A DNA stretch of 64,000 bases from Nocardia cyriacigeorgica. Lineage in GTDB: Bacteria > Actinomycetota > Actinomycetes > Mycobacteriales > Mycobacteriaceae. The notes under the pieces are model-generated. The model had not been told where the DNA came from, made no database searches, and saw only the letters and a list, made by a program, of their open reading frames with translations. This document shows, in pieces, positions 44,134 through 52,160 of this stretch. The DNA lies in contig NZ_VBUT01000002.1 in assembly GCF_005863245.1 (NCBI RefSeq), positions 248,001 to 312,000 on the forward strand, read 5' to 3'. Numbering within the stretch: the first letter of the stretch is position 1; each line of letters starts with the position of its first letter. Made by a program: the position numbers and the translations under genes.

Positions 44134-45360
44134 TCAACAATTCTGGCCACTGATTCTGACCAGCACGGTGTCGTAGCTGTCGCCATTTGGGGTTGCGATG
44201 GTCGACTTCAGACTTATCTGCGAGCATGGTGGGCCGTACACGAAGGCAGTGAAGTACAGTGCGGCGTTGGTCTTCGGGCTGTAATCGCCGATTTGGACAC
44301 CACCGTTCGCTATACCGTCCTTCAACTGTACCCCGCTGCGATGGTTGGCATTGATCAATACCGCACTGTGTGGTACGAACTGGACCGATTCGGTGAACAG
44401 CGCCTTCAGGGTGACCTTCCGCTGCACCGTCGTACCGTGGTTGAAGTAGGTCAACCGAACCCGGACCTGGCTTCCATGTGGTGCTTCGATGATCGTACGG
44501 AAGTCATTTCCTGTTGTTCCGGGTTGTACGGCAGACTCGAATGTGAAACCAGGTGCGACAGATTTCAGTGTGAAGACAACTGTGCCGAAACCGTCGCCGC
44601 CGGGCGGAATCGTACCCGGCTGCTCGGCTACACCCACCAATGTGCCCGCGCCGAACAGTTCCGACGGTTCGACCGGACGTGTCCGGTCGCGGTTGCCCGT
44701 GACCCGCGCTGAGCCTTCCTTGTACAACAGCGTGATGTCGCCGTTTGTGTTGTTGACCAGGTCGACGGTGTCCCACACCTCGGCCGGAACAGTCTGCGCG
44801 GCGGTGACAAACGCGGTGGCTTTGTGAACCTTCGCGTCCTTGTGTTTGATCGTCCTCGGATGTTGCACCCGGGTGCGGACGAAGTCGATAGCTTTGTCTG
44901 CGGTGTTGTTCGCATAGAAAATCGAGAGCTCGTATTCGCGGCCCGGCTGGAGTTCGACGCTATCGCCCCAATGGTGATTGCCACCGGCTTCCCGGATCTG
45001 GAAGAAGTTGCGCTCGTCCCCGTGCATGGGGTTATCGGTGACGGAGTTGAGGGTTTGCGGTGCTTTACTGTATTCGGGTCGCTCGCCATTGCTATAGGTA
45101 ATCCGGTCAGGTCCCCATCCGTCGGTCGACGCCGACCCATACGCGACGGCCAGTGAATCCACGCTGTCCGAAGGTCTGGTGATACCCCAAATAATTCCGC
45201 CGGCAATGATGGCCGCGACCAACGCCATAATTGCAATATTCTTGGGTTGGACGTATCCGTACAGCAGATTGATCGTCGTAGCGTCGATCTCGCCACGATT
45301 GTCGCCGAAGATGTTTATCTGCTTGGAGTTGCCTCTCGCAACAGCCTTGAACCTGAACAC
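44134..45360 (-). CDS. Membrane-anchored protein with N-terminal DNRG motif and extracytoplasmic beta domain
   Basis: 408 residues; GTG start. Residues 11-30 carry an Asn/Gly-rich motif (NSKQINIFGDNRGEID), then one membrane segment (about 41-61). About 345 extracytoplasmic residues are rich in beta strands (FGTVVFTLKSV, VRVRLTYFNHGTTVQRKVTLKA), resembling Ig-like or carbohydrate-binding-type folds, with cysteines near the end. The upstream gene, 8 bp away, encodes a small protein ending in a closely similar motif. Family unknown; not a recognised lipoprotein. Confidence 0.75.
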   Translation of the reverse strand: MFRFKAVARGNSKQINIFGDNRGEIDATTINLLYGYVQPKNIAIMALVAAIIAGGIIWGITRPSDSVDSLAVAYGSASTDGWGPDRITYSNGERPEYSKAPQTLNSVTDNPMHGDERNFFQIREAGGNHHWGDSVELQPGREYELSIFYANNTADKAIDFVRTRVQHPRTIKHKDAKVHKATAFVTAAQTVPAEVWDTVDLVNNTNGDITLLYKEGSARVTGNRDRTRPVEPSELFGAGTLVGVAEQPGTIPPGGDGFGTVVFTLKSVAPGFTFESAVQPGTTGNDFRTIIEAPHGSQVRVRLTYFNHGTTVQRKVTLKALFTESVQFVPHSAVLINANHRSGVQLKDGIANGGVQIGDYSPKTNAALYFTAFVYGPPCSQISLKSTIATPNGDSYDTVLVRISGQNC

Positions 45361-45368
45361 GGCGTTCG

Positions 45369-45752
45369 TCAGAACGAGATGGAGCCGCGATTGTCCCGCA
45401 TATTGAGGACCTTCGCGTTGTCATAGGCGTTCGAGATGAAGTCGGCCACCTTCCGGTCCTCGCGAGCGAGCGCAACGAGCTCGTCGACCTCCGAACGGAA
45501 TTCGTCATCGTCGACGCTTGCGGCCTCGATCCGTGCGGCGACGATTTCCCTGTCGGCGTCGGTCGGCTCGCTGGCCAGTCGTGCGATGGCCGCGCTGGTC
45601 GGTTCGTCATCCCGGAACTTGGCGGCTATTCGCTGACGCAGCCGGTCGATCGCGGACCAGGAGCCGGCGGCGGCGCTCTGCGCCAGTCCCTCGCCGTACT
45701 TGGTGGCAAGCAGAATCGCTGCCGCGGTGCCGAGTGAAACGGGATCTACCAC
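45369..45752 (-). CDS. Small helical protein with C-terminal DNRG motif
   Basis: 127 residues; GTG start with GAGGTGGG upstream. N-terminal hydrophobic helix (DPVSLGTAAAILLATKYGEGLAQ), charged helices, and an extended tail NAKVLNMRDNRGSISF (112-127). The beginning resembles small actinobacterial proteins that sit next to effector or sensor genes. The tail matches residues 11-26 of the downstream membrane protein, suggesting homotypic contact between the two. Function unknown. Confidence 0.75.
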   Translation of the reverse strand: MVDPVSLGTAAAILLATKYGEGLAQSAAAGSWSAIDRLRQRIAAKFRDDEPTSAAIARLASEPTDADREIVAARIEAASVDDDEFRSEVDELVALAREDRKVADFISNAYDNAKVLNMRDNRGSISF

Positions 45753-46015
45753 GTGCCCACCTCGATTCGATTGTGTGGTAGCTCATGGTATTCCGCCCGG
45801 CAGGTCTTGTGCTGAGAACTTGCTGTGTTCGTCGCCGGAAACGTCGGGGACCCCTGCCGGACGCGGGCAGCATGGTCAGGTCGATACAAGTGCGTACACA
45901 GGTGATCGGCCAGGTTGCGATAGCCGCCAGGTGTCGGAGGCTTGCGGCACAATGCTGATCGAGACTACGAACGATGTCCCCGGCTGTCGGCTGTGGGCTC
46001 CAGGAAGGGCCGAGC

Positions 46016-47254
46016 ATGGATGAAGAGCGGGCTCCGATGACAACCGACGGTGGCCCCGGGGGGCAAACGGCGGATCTCGTGGTCATCGAGGACGAATTCG
46101 GTACGGCACTGGTCGGGGCCGAGGAAGCGATTGCCGAGTTCACCCGACAGGAGGGTTTCTCGCTGCCGGTGGTGGCTGCTGAGTCCGGCGTGACGGTGAC
46201 GACGCTCGCGCCGCGGTTGTTCGGCGCTCGTGCGGTTGGTTCGGCATACATGGTCGGGACCAGCGTGGTCGAGTCGGCCCGTCGTGCACGGGGCACTACG
46301 GTGACCTATCACCGGATGGTGCGTGATAGCAACGGCACGATCCGCTCGAATGCGAGGATCCCAGCACCCGGTGCTGCCGCCATCGCACCGCAAATGGCGG
46401 CTCTGATGGCGCTGGAAGCAGCGATCTCCGCGCAGTTCGACCAGATTCACGAGCATCTCGACGTGATCGAGGACAAGGTAGACGAGGTATTGCGGCTGGC
46501 AGCAGCCGAACGGCTCGGCGACATATACGGCCATCATCGGGTACTGGCTCGGAAGGCTCGGGCGATGGCCGACGGCGATGCGCTGACCGCGACCGACTGG
46601 TCCTCCCTCGCCGGCCTCGGACCGGATCTGGAGGTCGGCGTGGAGCGGTTGCGGATGCATGCGAGCAAGCAGGCCGAGACCCTCGACAGTCGCCTCGGGC
46701 CCGGCAAGCGTGCCGAGCAGCTCGAGGCGATGGTCCGTAAGAATCGGCTCGGGGAAACGCTGCAACTGCTGGTCGTCGCACAGAAATCGTTGTTCCTGTG
46801 GCAGCGGCTGCGGCTCGAGCAGGTGCGAGTCACCGAGCCGGAACACTTCGAGCAGACCATCGCCAGTGCCCGGAATATTCTGCGTGAGCAGTATCGTGCC
46901 GACGTCGACCTGGTAGTCGGCCTGCGCGAGCTGCTGACCACACACGCGGTGCTGAAGACTTCCGAGGCACATCACAAGCTCGTCTCCCGGGCGTTGACCA
47001 AGCACCGCCAGGAACTGGAGTCGATGCTCGACCAGTTCGTTCAGGCCCGAAACCTGCAGCTGGCCACCTGGGAGGGTCGTGACCACGCGACGATTGCCGA
47101 GGCAATGATCGCGGCGAAAGCAAAAGCGGCGGCGCTGGCGACCTCGGGCCGTCGCCAGCTTGCCCGCGGCGGTGCCGGCATCGTGGCGTGGATAGATCCC
47201 GACGCAAAGAAACCACCAGTTGTCGACGCCGCTGAAGATCGCAGTGAGTCCTGA
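46016..47254 (+). CDS. Hypothetical coiled-coil protein
   Basis: 412 residues from the ATG at 46016, with AGGAAGG 7 bases upstream. Residues 15-110 are globular, with a hydrophobic APRLFGARAVGSAYMVG stretch. The rest is mostly long helices (QFDQIHEHLDVIEDKVDEVLRL; HHKLVSRALTKHRQELESMLDQF), probably a coiled-coil bundle. No catalytic motif was seen. It is divergent from the DNRG-motif gene pair across about 260 bp and convergent with mcrC. Function unknown. Confidence 0.75.
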   Translation: MDEERAPMTTDGGPGGQTADLVVIEDEFGTALVGAEEAIAEFTRQEGFSLPVVAAESGVTVTTLAPRLFGARAVGSAYMVGTSVVESARRARGTTVTYHRMVRDSNGTIRSNARIPAPGAAAIAPQMAALMALEAAISAQFDQIHEHLDVIEDKVDEVLRLAAAERLGDIYGHHRVLARKARAMADGDALTATDWSSLAGLGPDLEVGVERLRMHASKQAETLDSRLGPGKRAEQLEAMVRKNRLGETLQLLVVAQKSLFLWQRLRLEQVRVTEPEHFEQTIASARNILREQYRADVDLVVGLRELLTTHAVLKTSEAHHKLVSRALTKHRQELESMLDQFVQARNLQLATWEGRDHATIAEAMIAAKAKAAALATSGRRQLARGGAGIVAWIDPDAKKPPVVDAAEDRSES

Positions 47255-47357
47255 GACGAGGTGGGGGAGCGAAGAGTTCCCGGGCGTCGCGATATCACCC
47301 GGTCGTATCGGCTTGGGCCTTCGCGGCTGCGAACGAGCGCCAAGATGAGCCACCTGG

Positions 47358-48605
47358 TCACGTGAACAATGCCGCGCGGATTCCATCGGCAGCTCGGGCA
47401 GGGGAGGCGGCGGTGTCGACGCCGTGTATGTGCACGGTGCCCAAATGGCGTCGGTTGCCGGTGATGCGGACTGTGCGCTGCGATGTCGCGGTCGGATCGG
47501 GATGCACGATGGCTGCCACCGGCGCGGCTGGTGGGGCGTAACCGGCTGTGTAAGTGAGTAGTTGGTGGATGTCGGCCGTGCTCACGGTGTGGTCGGCGTA
47601 GGTCTTGTACTTCGCATCGATCGGGTACAGCTCGGGTGTTTGGGTGCCGCTGGTGCGCTGCAGCAGGACATCTGGGCGGAATGGTGGGCGGGGGGAGAGG
47701 TCGCCGTGGACGGTGATTGCTGAGGTGCCGGTGGAGGGGACGATGTCCACGCCGGCGGGGGCGGCGTCGTGGATCAGGCGGCGGACTATTGCTTCCCATA
47801 GGACGGGCATGTCCAGCAGGAGGCTTTCGGCGTTCGATCCGGTGTTCACCAGGAGGTCGGTGACGCCGCCGCCGCGCAGGATCAGGCCGGACCAGAGGTG
47901 GGCGGTGCGGTAGCGGCGGTTCAGGCGGGTGTAGGTGGTGCGGTCGAGAGTTCGCAGGACACGAGTCGCGGCGCTGGTGGTGGGGAATTCGATTGCGGTC
48001 TGGGCTAATTGGCGGGCCAGGTGGGGGTCGGCGACCACGGTGCGGGCTGCTCGCAGGGCCAGGCCACAGAGTTGGTTCTCCCAGATGTCGATGGCTCGGT
48101 CGAAGGTGCGGCTGTGGAGTTGGTCGAGCATGCCGTAGCGCTTGGTGGCTTGGGCGACGATGTCGAGGCGGCCGCGGAGGACCGGTTCGATGACGTCGTG
48201 GCGGACGTAATCGCGGCGTAGGCCGTCGCGGAGCAGGGTTTGGCATTCGGCGAGCAGGGCTGCTGCGACGAGGTCGGGGAGGCCGTGGCGGTGGGTTTGC
48301 CAGTTGCGGAGGGTAGCGTCGTGGGGAACCGGGGTGGCGGTGGCGTAGCAGAGCCAGCGCAGTAGGGAGTCGCCGGTGAAGGCCACCTTCGGGGTGATGA
48401 TGAGACGGATGCGGTCGAGGGCGAGCACACCGACTGTGGCGCCTGCGGTGAAGGTCCAGCCGGTGCGGTCGGAGGTGATGGTGCAGCGGCGGCAGGTGTG
48501 CAGGGCGCGGAGCCGGTCGAGATCGGTGTCGCTGAGTTGGTCGAGAGCCAGCGACACCGATTCGTACTCGGCGACACGGATTTCGGTGCGGTCAGGCATC
48601 GACAT
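47358..48605 (-). CDS. mcrC: McrC-type nuclease subunit of a modification-dependent restriction system
   Basis: 415 residues. McrC_N-like beta region (FTAGATVGVLALDRIRLIITPKV), RDYVRHDVIEPVLRGRLDI, and the conserved C-terminal PD-(D/E)XK site FRPDVLL...LYPIDAKYK (D, then D-x-K) that cuts DNA. Partner of the McrB GTPase; its start lies inside the end of mcrB (14-base overlap; an ATG six bases further is also possible). Last gene of the long minus-strand operon beginning near 55.5 kb. Confidence 0.9.
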   Translation of the reverse strand: MSMPDRTEIRVAEYESVSLALDQLSDTDLDRLRALHTCRRCTITSDRTGWTFTAGATVGVLALDRIRLIITPKVAFTGDSLLRWLCYATATPVPHDATLRNWQTHRHGLPDLVAAALLAECQTLLRDGLRRDYVRHDVIEPVLRGRLDIVAQATKRYGMLDQLHSRTFDRAIDIWENQLCGLALRAARTVVADPHLARQLAQTAIEFPTTSAATRVLRTLDRTTYTRLNRRYRTAHLWSGLILRGGGVTDLLVNTGSNAESLLLDMPVLWEAIVRRLIHDAAPAGVDIVPSTGTSAITVHGDLSPRPPFRPDVLLQRTSGTQTPELYPIDAKYKTYADHTVSTADIHQLLTYTAGYAPPAAPVAAIVHPDPTATSQRTVRITGNRRHLGTVHIHGVDTAASPARAADGIRAALFT

Positions 48606-50661
48606 TGCGGCTGGTGGCCACAGTGAACTCGGCAGCCAGTTCCGCGGCCAGGTCGGCTACGGCGATCTGTGCGGGCCTGCCGGTGTTCTGATCGACGAGG
48701 TTGCCCAGCAGTTCCCGCAGCAGCTCTACTCGGCCGACGCAGTAGTCCTCGAGCAGCGGGACGATGTCGTGGTAGAAGGCCGCGGCGAGTTCTTCGTCGG
48801 TGGCGACGGGTTCGCTGTCGGTCAGTAGGTAGGCGTGGCCGATCTGATGATCGGGGTCGAGGCAGGCGGCGACGCGGGTGTTCAGCGACGTCAAGAAGGT
48901 GGTGAGGTCGAGCGGACCGACGGAACCGGAGACGATATCGGGGTCGGGGCCGATATCGACGAAGGCGAAGCGCCGGCGGATGGCGGCATCGAGATGGCTG
49001 ACACTGCGGTCGGCGGTGTTCATCGTGCCGATGATGCGCAGGTTCTTCGGCACCGAGAAGCTTCGCTTACTGATCGGCAGGCGCACCTCGATTCCGCGTT
49101 TGTCGGATTCGAGGAGGGTGATGAGTTCGCCGAAGATGCGGGGTAGGTCGCCGCGGTTGATCTCATCGATGATCAGCAGGAACGTCTCGTCAGGAGCGGC
49201 CGCCGCGGCGGTGCACAGGTTGTGGAACAGACCGTTGGTGAGTTCGAGCCGCAGGCCGTGGGCGGCCGGGTCGTCGACCGGTTTGTAGCCTTCGACGAAG
49301 TCCTCGTAGCCGTACGAGGGATGGAACGTCACCAACTGCACTCGACCCGAACGCAGCATGTTTCCAATCGCGGACTCCTGCCCGGCCGTACCGATGGCTG
49401 CGGCTCCGCCGTTCATGGCGAGCGCGGACTGCAAGGCGAGGCGGGTCTTGCCGGTGCCGGGCGGGCCGTACAGGATGACCTGGCCTTTCCTGGCCAATGC
49501 CTCCTGGACGCGGATGATCTCGGTCGGTAGGTCGACCGGAGCCGGATCGTGTCCTCCACCATCATTGGCCGAACGGTCGGTGAGCTGGGCGAACAGCTTC
49601 TCGGGGACCTTGGCGAAGGTCGGCACCCAAGCGTTCTGGGGTTCCGCAAGGTCCTGGCTGAGCGAGGTGTCCCAGTCGACCGGGACGATATGCCGATATT
49701 CGGGGAGGTCCTCGTTGTAGTAGTAACCGCCGGAAACGGTCCCGACGGCCAGCACGTGGGTCTTGCCGCGGTTGGCCACAATGCGATCACCGGGCTCGAG
49801 GTCGCGGAAAGCGAGGAGGTTCCGGGCTTTCACCAAGTTGCCGCCGGGACGATCGGACCAGTAGTTGTCGATCGCGTGTTTGAGTTCGGTATCGCTGGTG
49901 TATTGGGCGAGATCGCCGACTTCGTCCCATCCGACGCGAATGTAGTTCTGGGCCAGGCAATCCGGCCAGTGCCGGGCATTCTCGCCCGGTGCGATCTTCC
50001 ATACCACTCGGCTCTTCGGGCGAGGGTCGAAGTAGGTGTAGAGGAACCGCGCCACTTCACGGGACGTCAGTTCGCTCAACCCGGGATGGTCCTTGACGAG
50101 CACAGACAGATGCCTGTTGGCCCGCCACGCCGTTGCGTTCCGTTCCGGCGTGCCACCCAGCAGGGAAATGAAGGCGCGCAGGTGTGGCCTGGAGTAGATC
50201 GGCAGAAAATGCTGGGGGTAATAGGCCGCCAGCGATTTCGTAACCAGGGCTTGGCCGGAGGTGAGCACATCGAGGTCATCGATGTCGTCGAAGGCTTGCC
50301 GTTCGGCCGCGTCGAAGGCTGCGACGAACTCGCCGCGAAGGCGTTCCCATGCCTCGTTCACGCCTAATCCGGCCAGTTGCGCAGCCAATCGCCATTCCCC
50401 GGACTTGTGTCGGTAGATAATGTGCTTTCCGGCGCTGCCGCCGCCCAGGCTGCCGTATTCCGTTGCGATGAACTCGAGCATTCGGCAGTACGTCGGTTCT
50501 CCCGTCCGGTCGATGCCCAATGCGTACTGTTCGAGGCGCATGGTCGGCCATTGCTCGAGCGGAAAATGCTCGACAATCTGCTTGCGTTGCTGCTCTCCCT
50601 CGGCAATTCGCTCGGCGACCGTGGTGCGGTCGAATGAGGCAAGGGCGGTGTCCAGGTCCAT
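48592..50661 (-). CDS. mcrB: McrB-type AAA+ GTPase with EVE/PUA-like reader domain
   Basis: 689 residues from the ATG at 50661 (GAGGA just upstream); an ATG 96 bases upstream lies in non-conserved sequence. N-terminal 200 residues are helical. About 205-330 contain VWKIAPGENARHWPDCLAQNYIRVGW and FRDLEPGDRIVANRGKTHVLAVGTV, the pattern of an EVE/PUA-like domain that reads modified bases. The AAA+ motor has Walker A GPPGTGKT (about 397-404), the McrB-typical FHPSYGYEDFVEGYKP, Walker B LIIDEINRGDLPRIFGEL, and sensor GTMNTADRSVSHLDAAIRRRF. Works with McrC to cleave modified DNA. Confidence 0.92.
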   Translation of the reverse strand: MDLDTALASFDRTTVAERIAEGEQQRKQIVEHFPLEQWPTMRLEQYALGIDRTGEPTYCRMLEFIATEYGSLGGGSAGKHIIYRHKSGEWRLAAQLAGLGVNEAWERLRGEFVAAFDAAERQAFDDIDDLDVLTSGQALVTKSLAAYYPQHFLPIYSRPHLRAFISLLGGTPERNATAWRANRHLSVLVKDHPGLSELTSREVARFLYTYFDPRPKSRVVWKIAPGENARHWPDCLAQNYIRVGWDEVGDLAQYTSDTELKHAIDNYWSDRPGGNLVKARNLLAFRDLEPGDRIVANRGKTHVLAVGTVSGGYYYNEDLPEYRHIVPVDWDTSLSQDLAEPQNAWVPTFAKVPEKLFAQLTDRSANDGGGHDPAPVDLPTEIIRVQEALARKGQVILYGPPGTGKTRLALQSALAMNGGAAAIGTAGQESAIGNMLRSGRVQLVTFHPSYGYEDFVEGYKPVDDPAAHGLRLELTNGLFHNLCTAAAAAPDETFLLIIDEINRGDLPRIFGELITLLESDKRGIEVRLPISKRSFSVPKNLRIIGTMNTADRSVSHLDAAIRRRFAFVDIGPDPDIVSGSVGPLDLTTFLTSLNTRVAACLDPDHQIGHAYLLTDSEPVATDEELAAAFYHDIVPLLEDYCVGRVELLRELLGNLVDQNTGRPAQIAVADLAAELAAEFTVATSRNVDA

Positions 50662-50719
50662 GTGTTCCTCGATCTGTCTGTGGCGAAAGCGGGCGAGGTC
50701 TATGAATTCAGTGGGTTGA

Positions 50720-52027
50720 TCAATGAACAGCTGCTGCGGAAACCCGGTGCTCGGCAAGGTGACTCAACACCGACTGATTCGCCTCCCACCCATCCGGGAA
50801 TTTCACCGGCACACCCAGGTGCACCGGCTCCGCCGACGGGTGCGCATCCAGCAGTTCGGGAATCCCGGCCCGCCCCACGACGATGCACGCGTGACGGTGC
50901 CGGGACGTAAGTACGCACAACCGGCCGGCCTCGAGGTGGAAGGCGCTGGCGTCGCGGCGGCCGGAGAGGGGGTGCAGGACGACCGTCACGTCGTATTCGC
51001 GGCCTTGGAGTCGGTTGGCGGTGTCGACGGTGATCGGTTCGCCGGGCGTGCCGCGCAGGGCGGATCGGATGGCATCGGCTTGGTCGCGGTGGGCGGTGCC
51101 GATGGCGATGCGTTCGGTGGTGACCGCGTGAGTGCCCTGTTCGGAGTGGGCGGTTGCGCCGCGTTCCAGGAGACGGCAGGTCAAGGCGGTGATGGCGGCT
51201 ACCGCTTCGCGGTCGGTGCGCAGCGTGTGCCGGGCGGGGAGTTCGTACCAGGCCCAGCCGGTTTCGGCGGCCATGTCCAGTGCCTCGTCCAGTGAGCCAC
51301 GGAGCCCGCGGGTCGCGTATTCGAGGCGGCGTTGCTCGGGCTCGGTGCCGGCGCGGAACGGGGTGAACGGGTAGAAGGCGGCCGAGACGACGGAGGCCGC
51401 GGCGGCAGGCAGGCGCCAGGAGACGGGGAGGCGGTGGGGTTCGGGGAGGTCCGGGTTGTTGGCGAGCATGACGCTGACGGCGCTCATGGTGGGATCCCAG
51501 GACAGGCCTGCCCAGCGGTCGACGTCGACCGTGGCGAAGGGGTCGAGTTGGCCGGGGTCGCCCACGAATAGTGCGCGGTCGAAGCGGTTGGCGATGCGTA
51601 GCAGCATGTCGGAGCGCATCTGGTAGGCCTCGTCGACGATGGCCCAGGACCAGGTGCCATCGTCGATGGTGGCCCATTTGGCTGCGGTGCCGATGACGAT
51701 GGCGCGGTCGGTGAGGTCGGTGTGCTTCTGGGCGATGCGGACGTTGGGGCGTTGGACGCGTTCGGATTCGGTGTAGTTGGCGGCGGAGAGGCGGCCGATG
51801 CGCAGGGCCGGATCGGCGGTGGCGAGGCGGTCGATGAGGTCGTCGACCTGCTCGTTGGTTTGGGCGACGATCATCTTTTGGGCGTCGTCTTCGGCGAGTT
51901 GGCGGGCGGCGCGGACGACGAGGGTGGATTTGCCCGCGCCGGGTGGGGAATCGACGACGAGGGCGCGGTGAGGTGGGTCGCGCAGGTCGTCGAGGATGTT
52001 GGTGACTACCTGGTCAGGGGTGGTCAT
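50720..52027 (-). CDS. SF1-type helicase/AAA ATPase of the McrBC-associated operon
   Basis: 435 residues; ATG with GGAGG upstream. Motif I DSPPGAGKST (26-35), Ia AQTNEQVDDL, motif II VDEAY (131-135), motif III GDPGQLDPF, motif IV region with GTAHRDQADAIR, VDTANRLQGREYDVTVVL (motif V) and CVLTSRHRHACIVV (motif VI). A compact Upf1/Pif1-like SF1 enzyme without extra domains. It is preceded by the unknown 508-residue gene and the Fe-S nuclease, an AddAB-like pairing of a helicase with an iron-sulphur nuclease. 58 bp separate it from mcrB. Confidence 0.85.
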   Translation of the reverse strand: MTTPDQVVTNILDDLRDPPHRALVVDSPPGAGKSTLVVRAARQLAEDDAQKMIVAQTNEQVDDLIDRLATADPALRIGRLSAANYTESERVQRPNVRIAQKHTDLTDRAIVIGTAAKWATIDDGTWSWAIVDEAYQMRSDMLLRIANRFDRALFVGDPGQLDPFATVDVDRWAGLSWDPTMSAVSVMLANNPDLPEPHRLPVSWRLPAAAASVVSAAFYPFTPFRAGTEPEQRRLEYATRGLRGSLDEALDMAAETGWAWYELPARHTLRTDREAVAAITALTCRLLERGATAHSEQGTHAVTTERIAIGTAHRDQADAIRSALRGTPGEPITVDTANRLQGREYDVTVVLHPLSGRRDASAFHLEAGRLCVLTSRHRHACIVVGRAGIPELLDAHPSAEPVHLGVPVKFPDGWEANQSVLSHLAEHRVSAAAVH

Positions 52028-52028
52028 G

Positions 52029-52160
52029 CTAGGGCCTCCGACGGTGAGCTGCGGGCGACGACGATCCGGGCTGGGGAATCGGAGAGCCGACACAGAACAA
52101 TGGCGTCACTGGGCAGTGCTTGTTGCCGGCGGCGAGCGTCAACGCGGCGAACCACCTCAT
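52029..52160 (-). CDS. Possible 43-residue coupling ORF
   Basis: The ATG overlaps the stop of the 508-residue gene (ATGA) and has GAGGAG 5 bases upstream; its TAG lies one base before the helicase ATG. Sequence begins MRWFAALTLAAGNKHCPV. Third positions are G/C-rich (about 80 percent). A GTG-started frame of the same length, ending in ATGA with the helicase, is an alternative. Something is probably translated here to keep ribosomes coupled. Confidence 0.4.
   Translation of the reverse strand: MRWFAALTLAAGNKHCPVTPLFCVGSPIPQPGSSSPAAHRRRP

Noticed and set aside
47254..47358. Terminator between the coiled-coil gene and mcrC
   Set aside because: Only weak 4-5 bp pairings were found; not reported as a feature.
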